This document shows, piece after piece, positions 1 through 7,842 of a stretch of 64,000 bases of DNA (within the stretch, counting starts at the first letter, position 1; the number at the start of each line of letters is the position of its first letter). The notes under the pieces were generated by a model. It saw nothing but the letters and a program-made list of their open reading frames with translations. It made no database searches and was not told where the DNA came from. The position numbers and the translations under genes were made by a program. This DNA comes from Leisingera sp. JC1 (GTDB lineage Bacteria; Pseudomonadota; Alphaproteobacteria; Rhodobacterales; Rhodobacteraceae), in NCBI RefSeq assembly GCF_001679925.1, contig NZ_LYUZ01000103.1, positions 158,027 through 222,026 of the forward strand, read 5' to 3'.

Positions 1-1218
1 CATGTCGGTGAGCTCGGTCGCGACATCGACTGCCGATTCCTCCTGGGCATAGCCCAGGATTTCACCGGTCGGGCCATCGCCGGCATCCCACAGGTAGAAC
101 GCCCCGGAGTCATCGGTCGGCTTGTAAGTCTGGGAATCCAGAGACTGCATGCCGTTCAGGTTCGAAACATCGGCCAGCGGCACCTGGTAGATGACCTTGG
201 TGTCGCCCGAGTCATACTTCGCAATAACTTCCCCGGATTCGTTGATTTCAACGGACACAAAGGAGCCAACCGCGGTACCATCCTTCACGGTGGTGCCAGG
301 AACGAACTCGTCACCCAGCTGGCTCATCCCGTTCTGTTCGCCAATGACCCCGATATTGATCTCAACCGGGCCGCTGGCAGTGGTGATGGTAACCGATCCG
401 GCCGTGGCATCATAGGCGCCGCCGGTCGTGGTGGCCACGCTTTGGAGTGTGCCGGCAGTGGACGCACTGTCGTCAAACGTCAGGGTGTATTCGCCGATCA
501 CCGTGGCGCCAGTTGCCGAATCGACGATCTGCATCGTCCATTCATTGGTGCCGGTTGTTGCAGGTGCCACTGCAACCGTCGGTGTATAGGTGATCGCCAG
601 TTCCTCGGACCGGCCCATGTTGTCAAAGTACTGAACAACATGTTCCACCGGATCGCCGCTTGCGCCAGGGTCAGTTTCCGAAGCCGGCAGGTTCGCGGTC
701 AGGCTGATCTCGGTCGTCGGTTCCGCCGACAGTCGGTTCAGGTCAATCCGGATCGGCTCCAGAGAGTTGCTGGTATCACGCGCAACATCGGGAATAGTGC
801 CGTCTGCCGCTGCTGGGAAGCCCATGAGAACCAGACCAGACTCGGTTGAGAGATACCCGTTCGAATCTGTCCGGAAGGACCCGGTTGAGGTCAGCAGCAT
901 TGACGGGTTGCCTCCGGCCTCCACCTCGGTGATCGAAGCCACCGGCAGCATGCCGCGGCCGCGGACGGCGAGGTCAGTTGCGTTATTGGTCGAGACCAGC
1001 GGCCCGCGCTCGTCAATCAGGCGGACATTGGTGGTGCGCACACCGCCCGCCGAATAGGTGCCGCCGGAACCGGACAAAACCATGGAATGGAAATCTGTCT
1101 CAACCCGCTTGTAGCCGCGAGTCGAGGAGTTGGCGATGTTGTCGGAGATGGAAGCCAACCGGCTGGCGTTGGCGCTCAATCCTGAAACGCCCGCGTTCAG
1201 CGACGAAGAAATGGTCAT
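1..1218 (-). CDS. flgE: Flagellar hook protein FlgE (3' end cut by window edge)
   Basis: This is the structural subunit of the flagellar hook, exported by the flagellar type III apparatus. The minus-strand frame is open from the ATG at 1218 to the window edge, giving at least 406 residues. The N-terminus (MTISSSLNAGVSGL, then SDNIANSSTRGYKR near residue 25) is the rod/hook-family signature, with the conserved Asn-Ile-Ala-Asn motif. The long body after about residue 150 fits hook rather than the shorter rod proteins FlgF or FlgG. An AAAGG ribosome-binding site lies 6-10 bases upstream. The neighbouring motB on the same strand supports a flagellar locus continuing to the left. The C-terminal D0 domain is not visible. 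Confidence 0.93.
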   Translation of the reverse strand, partial: MTISSSLNAGVSGLSANASRLASISDNIANSSTRGYKRVETDFHSMVLSGSGGTYSAGGVRTTNVRLIDERGPLVSTNNATDLAVRGRGMLPVASITEVEAGGNPSMLLTSTGSFRTDSNGYLSTESGLVLMGFPAAADGTIPDVARDTSNSLEPIRIDLNRLSAEPTTEISLTANLPASETDPGASGDPVEHVVQYFDNMGRSEELAITYTPTVAVAPATTGTNEWTMQIVDSATGATVIGEYTLTFDDSASTAGTLQSVATTTGGAYDATAGSVTITTASGPVEINIGVIGEQNGMSQLGDEFVPGTTVKDGTAVGSFVSVEINESGEVIAKYDSGDTKVIYQVPLADVSNLNGMQSLDSQTYKPTDDSGAFYLWDAGDGPTGEILGYAQEESAVDVATELTDM

Positions 1219-1342
1219 AGCACGCCTTTCTGCTGCATCTAATCATTCTGGATGCAACAGCTAGCGCATGAGCGATTAACGGGCGGCTAACAGATAAAAT
1301 ATGACTCATCCGTCAGCCGCCGGTTTTTTGGTTTTCAGCGTT

Positions 1343-2179
1343 TTATTCCCGCAAAAGGATGATTTCGATCCTGTCGTTGCGCGCCGCCATGGGGTTGCTG
1401 ACCGCCAGCTTGCGGTCGGCGTGACCCGTCACGCGCTCAATTCGGGACGCCGCCATCCCGCCTGATTCGAGAAGCTTGCGGGTTTCATCCGCCCTGTCAT
1501 GGGACAGTTCCCAAACCGGGTTCTTTGCCAGCACCACAGGATGCGACCTGATATGGCCGCCAACTGCGATGTGGTTGGTCACGCCGCCAGACACACGGGC
1601 AATCATTCTGACCAGGTCGCGGAACAGGGCCGTCGGGTCTGCCCCGCCCTCTTCGAACAGCGGTGCGTTCTCGCTGGCAAACAGCTCAATGATCAGCCCT
1701 TCGTCAGTGACCCGTGTCACGATGTGGCGCGCCATCACGGTGGACACCATACTCTCGCCGCCGCGCCCGGACAATTGTTCCTCGATCGCGCGGAACTTGT
1801 CGTCCTCCTGATCCCGTTTGTCGTCAGACTCAACACCGGTATCGCCCTGCGCCTTCTGAGCGTTCGCCGGGTTGATGTCAGTCGCCCCGGTTCCGGATTT
1901 CGGCTGGATATCCTCGGTGAACATACTGTCCCCTTGGAACGCACCGTTTCCGCCGCCGGAAATCCGGCTGAGCGGAATCGACGGCGAGAAATAATCCGCC
2001 AGTCCTTTACGTTGTTTTTCTGTCGTCGCGTTCAGCAGCCACATCAGCATGAAGAAGGCCATCATCGCGGTCACGAAGTCGGCGTAGGCCACCTTCCATG
2101 CGCCGCCGTGATGGCCATCGCCACCACTGACTTTTTTCCTCTTGATGATAATGGGCGCCACATTGCTCTGTGCGCTCAT
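1343..2179 (-). CDS. motB: Flagellar motor stator protein MotB
   Basis: MotB forms the proton-conducting stator with MotA and anchors it to peptidoglycan. The protein is about 278 residues. A basic N-terminus (IIIKRKK) is followed by a single transmembrane segment at about residues 25-50 containing the Tyr-Ala-Asp-Phe-Val motif, whose Asp is the proton-binding residue. The C-terminal half is an OmpA/MotB peptidoglycan-binding domain (SHDRADETRKLLESGG, then NPMAARNDRIEI). The ATG at 2179 is preferred because GGTGGTGG lies just upstream. An in-frame GTG at 2200 would add seven residues. It is transcribed toward flgE, 124 bases away. Confidence 0.93.
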   Translation of the reverse strand: MSAQSNVAPIIIKRKKVSGGDGHHGGAWKVAYADFVTAMMAFFMLMWLLNATTEKQRKGLADYFSPSIPLSRISGGGNGAFQGDSMFTEDIQPKSGTGATDINPANAQKAQGDTGVESDDKRDQEDDKFRAIEEQLSGRGGESMVSTVMARHIVTRVTDEGLIIELFASENAPLFEEGGADPTALFRDLVRMIARVSGGVTNHIAVGGHIRSHPVVLAKNPVWELSHDRADETRKLLESGGMAASRIERVTGHADRKLAVSNPMAARNDRIEIILLRE

Positions 2180-2392
2180 ATCCACCACCACTATTTTCAC
2201 CCATCACCGGGATAGCAGGCGGCCCGTTAATCCTGACTTAACAGTTAAATTTGCCGGCAGTTCCCCTGACTGCCGCACCAATTTCCTCGTGGCCCTTCTA
2301 CGCTTTGCCTCAAGGACCGGTTCCCGCAGGGCAGGAGTAAATCCTGCATCTTAAAAACCTCTTATCTCGACTTCGAGAAAACTTATCGAAGG

Positions 2393-2406
2393 TTGATCAA
2401 GAACAA
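2393..2406 (+). promoter_or_regulatory. FNR/NnrR-type operator upstream of nirK
   Basis: TTGATCAAGAACAA matches the FNR/DNR-family palindrome TTGAT-N4-ATCAA at nine of ten specified bases. It ends 68 bases before the nirK start codon, a normal distance for activation by an oxygen- or NO-responsive Crp/Fnr regulator. Which family member binds (FnrL or NnrR/DnrR) cannot be told from the site. Confidence 0.6.
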
Positions 2407-2474
2407 TATCCCGCGCCGGCCACCGGACTAGGTTCCGGACGACACAGCATATGGGACACCGAAAGGAGATTATC

Positions 2475-3599
2475 ATGCTGACCCGCAGAGCCGCACTGAT
2501 GGGGGCAGCCGGCGTAGCAGCGCTGCCAGTACTTGCCAAAGCCGCCAAGGCCGAAAGCACCTCAGTTCACGAGGCCGCCGCGCCTGTGGACCTGTCCAGC
2601 CTGCAGCGTATCAAGCGCGAACTGGTTGCACCGCCCTTCGTGCATGAACACGAGCAGATAGCACCGGGTGGACCCCGGATCGTAGAATTCGAGATGAAGA
2701 TCATCGAGAAAGAGATCGAGGTCGACCAGGGCGCCTATCTGCAGGGCATGACCTTTGATGGCTCCATCCCGGGTCCGATGATGGTGGTGCATGAAGGCGA
2801 CTATGTTGAACTGACCCTGATCAACCCGCCGGAAAACATGCTGCAGCACAACATCGACTTCCATGCTGCAACCGGCGCCCTGGGCGGCGGTGCGCTGACC
2901 CTGGTGAACCCGGGCGAAAAGACTGTGCTGCGGTTCAAGGCCACCCGCCCCGGCACCTTTGTCTATCACTGCGCCCCGGGCGGCCCCATGATCCCTTGGC
3001 ACGTCGCCTCGGGCATGGCTGGCACCATCATGGTCCTGCCGCGCGATGGCCTGAAGGACCACAATGGCGAACAGGTTCTCTACGATCGCGTCTACTATAT
3101 CGGTGAAAATGAGTTCTATATTCCGAAGGACGAAAACGGCGACTACATCCGCTATGAGGACGTCGGCGAAAGCTATCCGGACACACTGGAAGTCATGAAC
3201 GGGCTGATCCCCAGCCATGTGGTGTTCAACGGCAAGGTCGGCGCGCTTACCGGGGAAAATGCCATGAAGGCAAAACAGGGCGAGAAGGTTCTGTTTGTGC
3301 ACAGCCAGGCCAACCGCGACAGCCGCCCGCACCTGATCGGCGGCCATGGCGACCTCGTCTGGGAAGCCGGCAAGTTCAACAACGTGCCGGACCGCGATCT
3401 GGAAACCTGGTTCATCCGCGGCGGCTCTGCCGGAGCAGCGCTCTATGAGTTCCTGCAGCCGGGTGTCTATGCCTATGTGAACCACAACCTGATCGAGGCT
3501 GTGAACCTCGGCGCAACCGCACACGTGGTGGTCGAAGGCGAGTGGAACAACGACTTGATGGAACAGGTGGTCGCCCCGACTGAATACTCCGGCTCCTGA
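2475..3599 (+). CDS. nirK: Copper-containing nitrite reductase NirK
   Basis: NirK reduces nitrite to nitric oxide in the periplasm during denitrification. The 374-residue product starts with a twin-arginine-like signal (LTRRAALMG, hydrophobic stretch, AKA cleavage region). Two cupredoxin domains follow. Type 1 copper ligands are visible as His125, Cys166, His176 and Met181 ([17 protein letters not shown]). Type 2 copper ligands His130 and His165 are also present, with the third His in the second domain. The one-residue-longer Cys-to-His loop resembles the Rhodobacter-type (class II) enzymes. The ATG at 2475 is chosen because GAAAGGAG lies 8-15 bases upstream. An FNR-type site precedes it and nirV follows. 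Confidence 0.97.
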   Translation: MLTRRAALMGAAGVAALPVLAKAAKAESTSVHEAAAPVDLSSLQRIKRELVAPPFVHEHEQIAPGGPRIVEFEMKIIEKEIEVDQGAYLQGMTFDGSIPGPMMVVHEGDYVELTLINPPENMLQHNIDFHAATGALGGGALTLVNPGEKTVLRFKATRPGTFVYHCAPGGPMIPWHVASGMAGTIMVLPRDGLKDHNGEQVLYDRVYYIGENEFYIPKDENGDYIRYEDVGESYPDTLEVMNGLIPSHVVFNGKVGALTGENAMKAKQGEKVLFVHSQANRDSRPHLIGGHGDLVWEAGKFNNVPDRDLETWFIRGGSAGAALYEFLQPGVYAYVNHNLIEAVNLGATAHVVVEGEWNNDLMEQVVAPTEYSGS

Positions 3600-3624
3600 T
3601 TTTCGGCTGGATGTGAAACTGGAC

Positions 3625-3656
3625 CGGGCGGCTGCACATTGCGGCCGCCCGTTTTT
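3625..3656 (+). terminator. Intrinsic terminator or attenuator between nirK and nirV
   Basis: The stem CGGGCGGC/GCCGCCCG (3625-3632 with 3644-3651) has an 11-base loop and is followed by five T residues. It sits 25 bases after the nirK stop and ends 18 bases before nirV. It would reduce read-through so that nirV is expressed below nirK. Confidence 0.7.
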
Positions 3657-3674
3657 GCTTGAAGGGGCGCTGAC

Positions 3675-4469
3675 ATGAAACTTGAGCTGATTGCCGCCGG
3701 ATTGGCCGCCGCCATTGGCGTTCCGGGCCTTTGGTTTTCTACGGCCAAGGATCCAGCTCCGCCGGCCGAAACCGTTTTCATCGCGGCAGACACCATCGCG
3801 TACCGTCCAATCGGGAATTTTCACAGAAACGGCAAGAGTGTGGTGCCGCCGGAACAGCAGCGCCACGTGGCCGCCTTTGAAATCATGAAAAGCCAGGTCT
3901 CCGGCAGCGAATACGCCGCCTGCGTGGCAGCGGGCGCCTGCAAGAAGGCAGACAGAGCACCGGCGGATAGCGGACAGGCACAGACACATGTCAGCTGGCA
4001 CGACGCAACCTCCTATGCCCGGTGGTACGCCAAGGAAACCGGTCAGCGCTGGCGCCTCCCGGACGAGGCTGAATGGCAGCTGGCAGCAGCCGAAATCTTC
4101 GGTGATGAAGCTGTTGAAACGGATAGCGGAGACCCCGCCCAGCGCTGGCTGCGCCAATATGCGCGCGGGGTCACCCTGCGCGGACTGCCGGGGCCTGCGC
4201 AGGATCCCAAAAGCGAACCTGGTGCCAATAGCAACGGCCTCACCGGTCTTGGCGGCAACATCTGGGAATGGACGGACGGCTGCATGCAAAATGGCGAAGT
4301 GAACAAGGATGGCAGCCTGGAACTCGGCGAGCCCTATTGCAGCGCCCGCATCACCGGCGGCCGCCACCGGGCAGTGGTGATCGATTTCATCCGCGACGCA
4401 AGTGTTGGCGGCTGCGCTGTCGGGCTGCCGCCGGATTATCTCGGGTTCCGCCTGGTGAAAGCCCTTTGA
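3675..4469 (+). CDS. nirV: NirV, formylglycine-generating-enzyme (SUMF1)-like protein
   Basis: NirV is the usual partner gene of copper nitrite reductase; its biochemical role is not established. The 264-residue product has an N-terminal hydrophobic segment (residues about 3-18), suggesting export or membrane anchoring. An FGE-sulfatase fold follows: the SWHDA..YARW segment, RLPDEAEW, GNIWEWTD and the C-terminal LGFRL are all hallmarks. The two active-site cysteines of true formylglycine-generating enzymes are not obviously conserved in their usual context, so sulfatase activation is unlikely. The identification rests on the fold plus its position right behind nirK. Confidence 0.88.
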   Translation: MKLELIAAGLAAAIGVPGLWFSTAKDPAPPAETVFIAADTIAYRPIGNFHRNGKSVVPPEQQRHVAAFEIMKSQVSGSEYAACVAAGACKKADRAPADSGQAQTHVSWHDATSYARWYAKETGQRWRLPDEAEWQLAAAEIFGDEAVETDSGDPAQRWLRQYARGVTLRGLPGPAQDPKSEPGANSNGLTGLGGNIWEWTDGCMQNGEVNKDGSLELGEPYCSARITGGRHRAVVIDFIRDASVGGCAVGLPPDYLGFRLVKAL

Positions 4470-4500
4470 GCAGTCAGCACGCCCGCTTCTGGCCGAACTG

Positions 4501-4525
4501 AAAAGGGGCCTCCGGCTGGAGGCCC
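4501..4525 (-). terminator. Rho-independent terminator for hemN
   Basis: A perfect 8-bp stem GGGCCTCC/GGAGGCCC with a 4-base loop is followed, reading on the minus strand, by C and TTTT. It lies 31 bases past the hemN stop and 32 bases past the convergent nirV stop, so it may serve both, though the T-run favours hemN. Confidence 0.7.
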
Positions 4526-4555
4526 GCAAACAGGCAGGATTGCTTCTATATTGGA

Positions 4556-5911
4556 TCAGGACGCGCGGCTGTAGCGCACGCCATCAGGTACATGGGCATC
4601 AAAGCAGCTGGCAATAATCCGCGTCAGCGGCCGGCCCTCCGGCAGGATTTCCAGGACTTCCGCGTCCAAGCGCACAAATTCGCCAAACCGGGCCGCAATC
4701 TGCGCCAGATCCGCATCCAGACTTCCCGCCAGATCTCCAAAGCGCTGCCGCAGTTCGGCCCGGTCCAGCCGGAATTCACACATCAGCATTTCGATGGCAC
4801 GGCCGCGCAGCAGATCCTCCTGGCTCATCACATGACCGCGTGCCCCAGTCAGCTGCCCTGCCTCGACCCGCTGCACATAGGCAGGCGTGGCCGCCGCGTT
4901 TTGGATATAGCCGTCGGCAAAGCGTGAGATGGACGAGGCACCGAACCCGATCAGCGTCGGGCAGGTGTCATCTGTATAGCCTTGGAAGTTCCGGCGCAGA
5001 TGCCCGGTGCGGGCCGCTGCCTCCAGTCCGTCGCCAGGTTTGGCAAAATGGTCGATGCCGATTGCGGCGAATCCCGCCTCGGCGAACTTCTCCGCCGCCA
5101 GCCCGGCCAGATGATAGCGCGCCAGATCGTCCGGCAGTGTTTCTTCCTTGATCAGCTTTTGCCGTTTGGCCACCCAGGGCACATGCGCATAGCCGAACAA
5201 TGCCAGCCGGTCAGGGCTCAGGCTCAGAACCTTCTCCACCGTATCGGCCATCCGCGCCTGCGTTTGGTGCGGCAGGCCGTAAACCAAATCAGCATTCAGC
5301 GAATTGATCCCCGCTGCACGCAAATCCTCGACACATGCCTTGGTCACCTCAAACGGCTGCTCCCGGCCGATCGCCTGCTGCACCAATGGATCGAAATCCT
5401 GGATACCGATACTGGCCCGGTTCATGCCTTCTGCCGCCAGTGCGGCGATCTTGTCCCGGTCCACCATGGTCGGATCGATTTCCACCGAGAACTCCCAGTC
5501 CTCCGTATGCGGAAAAACTGCCTTCACTGCCTGTGCCAGCCGATGAATCAGATGCGGCGGCAGGATTGTCGGAGTGCCCCCGCCCCAATGCATCCGCCCC
5601 ATCCGCAAGCCCTTGGGCAACAGCGGCGCCACCAGCTTCAGCTCCTGCTCCAGTGTGCCGATGTAGCTTTCCACCGGGCTCAGCGTCTGGGTGCCTTGCG
5701 TGCGGCAGGCGCAGAACCAGCACAGCCGCTCGCAAAACGGAATGTGCAGATAGACGGAGACCGGCACCTCCGGATCCAGCGCCTGAAGTTCGCGGGCCTG
5801 CTCCGCGGCGCCAACGGCTGCGGAAAACACCGGCGCGGTCGGATAAGAGGTGTAGCGGGGCACCCGGCTGTCGAACAGTCCAAGGGCTTGAAGGCGGTCA
5901 ATCTGTTTCAT
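4556..5911 (-). CDS. hemN: Oxygen-independent coproporphyrinogen III oxidase HemN
   Basis: HemN is a radical SAM enzyme that decarboxylates coproporphyrinogen III to protoporphyrinogen IX without oxygen. The 451-residue length matches the family. The [4Fe-4S] motif is FCERLCWFCAC with Cys60, Cys64 and Cys67 plus the fourth Cys69 that marks true HemN rather than HemW. The N-terminal RVPRYTSYPTAPVF segment is also diagnostic of HemN. The start at 5911 (MKQIDRL) is chosen because the upstream extension would run into the tRNA gene and looks non-coding. A possible FNR-type site lies 35 bases upstream, consistent with anaerobic induction. Confidence 0.96.
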   Translation of the reverse strand: MKQIDRLQALGLFDSRVPRYTSYPTAPVFSAAVGAAEQARELQALDPEVPVSVYLHIPFCERLCWFCACRTQGTQTLSPVESYIGTLEQELKLVAPLLPKGLRMGRMHWGGGTPTILPPHLIHRLAQAVKAVFPHTEDWEFSVEIDPTMVDRDKIAALAAEGMNRASIGIQDFDPLVQQAIGREQPFEVTKACVEDLRAAGINSLNADLVYGLPHQTQARMADTVEKVLSLSPDRLALFGYAHVPWVAKRQKLIKEETLPDDLARYHLAGLAAEKFAEAGFAAIGIDHFAKPGDGLEAAARTGHLRRNFQGYTDDTCPTLIGFGASSISRFADGYIQNAAATPAYVQRVEAGQLTGARGHVMSQEDLLRGRAIEMLMCEFRLDRAELRQRFGDLAGSLDADLAQIAARFGEFVRLDAEVLEILPEGRPLTRIIASCFDAHVPDGVRYSRAS

Positions 5912-5945
5912 GACTTTGCTATGCCCCTTTTGCAAATCCTCCACT

Positions 5946-5959
5946 TTGCGCAGGATCAA
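5946..5959 (-). promoter_or_regulatory. Possible FNR-type operator upstream of hemN
   Basis: Read on the minus strand this is TTGATCCTGCGCAA. It has one perfect TTGAT half-site and a degraded second half (CGCAA instead of ATCAA), and keeps the TTG-N8-CAA core. It lies 35 bases upstream of the hemN start. Anaerobic hemN genes of this family are commonly FnrL targets, but the match is imperfect. Confidence 0.35.
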
Positions 5960-6082
5960 ACCAGCACGTGGATTTCTTCCAGCTCGAAATCCCGCGCGCT
6001 GCAACCAAGGCGCTGTATTCACACAATAAAACGCACTCCTGAGCAATTGCGAAAAAATTGTGATGTGGTGAGACTTTTCCGT

Positions 6083-6111
6083 TTGACGCTGCCTGCGACT
6101 CCGCTTATACG
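6083..6111 (+). promoter_or_regulatory. Sigma-70-type promoter of the tRNA-Leu gene
   Basis: TTGACG (6083-6088) and TATACG (6106-6111) are separated by 17 bases and stand 18 bases before the first base of the tRNA. This predicts a transcript start a few bases ahead of the mature 5' end. Confidence 0.6.
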
Positions 6112-6128
6112 CCGGTTCCACGACACCT

Positions 6129-6215
6129 GCCCAGGTGGCGGAATTGGTAGACGCGCTAGCTTCAGGTGCTAGTGTCCGTATGGACGTGGAGGTTCGAGTC
6201 CTCTCCTGGGCACCA
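6129..6215 (+). tRNA. tRNA-Leu (anticodon CAG)
   Basis: The 87-base gene folds as a class II tRNA. The acceptor stem GCCCAGG pairs with CCTGGGC. The D-arm is GGCGGAATTGGTAGACGC. The anticodon stem CTAGC/GCTAG carries the loop TTCAGGT, giving anticodon CAG. A long variable arm and the GGTTCGAGTC T-arm follow. The discriminator A and CCA end (6213-6215) are encoded. It decodes the Leu codon CUG, the dominant Leu codon in this genome. Confidence 0.97.
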
Positions 6216-6300
6216 TTCCCCAAACAGTCTGAATTTATGATTGCATGGATCGCCGCTGCTCCGGCATAGGCGTGTGCCGTGCGGTCATCTGAAATGAAAA

Positions 6301-6326
6301 AACGGCAGGACTCGCCTGCCGTTTTT
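6301..6326. terminator. Bidirectional terminator between tRNA-Leu and hemY-like gene
   Basis: The perfect 9-bp stem AACGGCAGG/CCTGCCGTT (6301-6309 with 6315-6323) has a run of T on its 3' side, and A residues on its 5' side that become T on the other strand. It can end the tRNA transcript and the convergent minus-strand haem operon. Confidence 0.8.
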
Positions 6327-6356
6327 CTTGGATAGCCGTCTGAATGGAAACCGGCT

Positions 6357-7832
6357 TCAGTTCACCGGTTTAACCGTTTCCTGAATCTCGCTCTCTGCAT
6401 CCTCGGCGTCTTCGACAATCTCCGCATCCTCGACCGGTTCCGCGCTTTTGTCCTCAAGTGCGCCCGTGATCAGCGGCAGCATGTGTGCGGCAGCCACGCT
6501 GGCCACCTCCGGCGTCTCCGGCCGCTTCCAGGACAGGGTGTCAAAACTGGAGCAATGCTCGCAGACCGGCGCCCATTCGGCATGTATGTGGTTGCAGCTG
6601 TCGCAGACCCACTGGGGCCCGCGCGGTGCGGTCAGCGCCTTGGCCAGCCAGCCCTGCACCACCTTGTCGCTCGCGCCCTCGCCGCGCTCGATCGCGGCCA
6701 TCAGCGTCAGCGCGCGGGCATCCGGCGCCCGTTTTGCCAGATCATGCAGCCAGCGGCGGGCTTCGGGGAAATCCTCGGCCACGATGTTCAGCTCCGCCAT
6801 CACCAGCCGGGTCTCATCGTTCAGCGGCTTGATACGTGCCAGTTGATCGAACCGTTTGACGCGTTCAGCGGCGGTTTCCTCCGGTTCGATTTCAGCAAAG
6901 GCGTGGGCCAGATCCGGGTGCGGCTGGCTTTCCCAGGCTTTCTTCAAGAGCCGCACAGCCGGGCGCTTCTTGCCTTTGGCGATATAGGCGCGGGCCGCCA
7001 TAGCAGCAGCCGGGACCAGATCCGGCGACAGGCGGTTGGCCTCGATCGCCTGTTCCTGCTGCTCAACCGTCGCGCCTTCGTCCAGCACCCCCTTGGAGGC
7101 CGACAAGGCCAGAACCGCATCGCGGCGCTTGTACACATCGCGCGGCAGGGTGCCGGTCTTAAGCTTGGTCGACAGCGTCTTGCGCGCGCCTGCCCAATCC
7201 TCAGCCTGGGCTTGCAGACGCAGCAGCGTGTCCTGAACCTCTTCATGCTTAGGACGCAATGCCAGCGCCTTTTCGGCCAGCTGGCGGGCGGTATCCGTAT
7301 CGCCCTCGGACAGCTTCTGCTTCATGATCCCGCGCACGCCGACAAAGCGGGTCGGCTGGTTCGCCAGAAGGCGCTTGTACGCCTCAGCAGCCTTGTGGGT
7401 ATCGCCGCTCATCTCAGCCGCCTGGGCCACCAGCAGATCGGTCAGTTCCGGCTTCTGCAGATACTTCTCCGCCCGCGCGGCCTTGGCCAGTGCCAGGCGC
7501 CCCTCGCCGGAGGCCAGAGCCATCAGACCGTCTGACAGCGCCTGATAGCCTTTACGCTCGCGGCCCTTGTCCCAATAGCGCGACAGGGCGGTTTCATCGC
7601 CATTCAGGAAATGCAAGGTGGCAACCAGCAGCGACAGCAGCTTCAGGAACAGCCAAAGGCCCACAACCAGCACGCCCAGCGCGATGACTGATTGCAGCGC
7701 GCCAAGGGTGTATTCCGTGCCGGCAACGGTGATCTGCACCCCGCCGGCTGTTTCCATCAGCAGGCCTGCACCAAAGGCCAGAAGCGCGACGATTGAGACA
7801 AATACGAGGATCTTCAACAACGACCAGAGCAT
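6357..7832 (-). CDS. HemY-like TPR membrane protein with C-terminal zinc ribbon
   Basis: This is the alphaproteobacterial haem-biosynthesis-associated HemY family: an inner-membrane anchored tetratricopeptide protein of unproven biochemical role. It has 491 residues. Two transmembrane segments at about 5-25 and 46-70 are followed by helical TPR-like repeats from about 95 to 400. Two CxxC knuckles (Cys410/Cys413 and Cys424/Cys427) then form a rubredoxin-like zinc ribbon, and the tail is acidic. The layout (membrane anchor, TPR, rubredoxin-like ribbon) recalls LapB/YciM. The start at 7832 directly opens the first transmembrane segment. It is preceded on the same strand by the mitofilin-like gene and hemD. 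Confidence 0.85.
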   Translation of the reverse strand: MLWSLLKILVFVSIVALLAFGAGLLMETAGGVQITVAGTEYTLGALQSVIALGVLVVGLWLFLKLLSLLVATLHFLNGDETALSRYWDKGRERKGYQALSDGLMALASGEGRLALAKAARAEKYLQKPELTDLLVAQAAEMSGDTHKAAEAYKRLLANQPTRFVGVRGIMKQKLSEGDTDTARQLAEKALALRPKHEEVQDTLLRLQAQAEDWAGARKTLSTKLKTGTLPRDVYKRRDAVLALSASKGVLDEGATVEQQEQAIEANRLSPDLVPAAAMAARAYIAKGKKRPAVRLLKKAWESQPHPDLAHAFAEIEPEETAAERVKRFDQLARIKPLNDETRLVMAELNIVAEDFPEARRWLHDLAKRAPDARALTLMAAIERGEGASDKVVQGWLAKALTAPRGPQWVCDSCNHIHAEWAPVCEHCSSFDTLSWKRPETPEVASVAAAHMLPLITGALEDKSAEPVEDAEIVEDAEDAESEIQETVKPVN

Positions 7833-7842
7833 GGCGGCTTCC

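Noticed and set aside
1282..1328. Stem GGCGGCT/AGCCGCC with T-run between flgE and motB
   Set aside because: The loop is 26 bases and the T-run lies on the plus strand, where no gene ends. It does not act as a clear terminator for motB.
2562..4529. Long minus-strand open frame opposite nirK and nirV
   Set aside because: High-GC third positions of real genes leave long antisense frames open. No family signature or ribosome-binding site is visible, while nirK and nirV are unmistakable.
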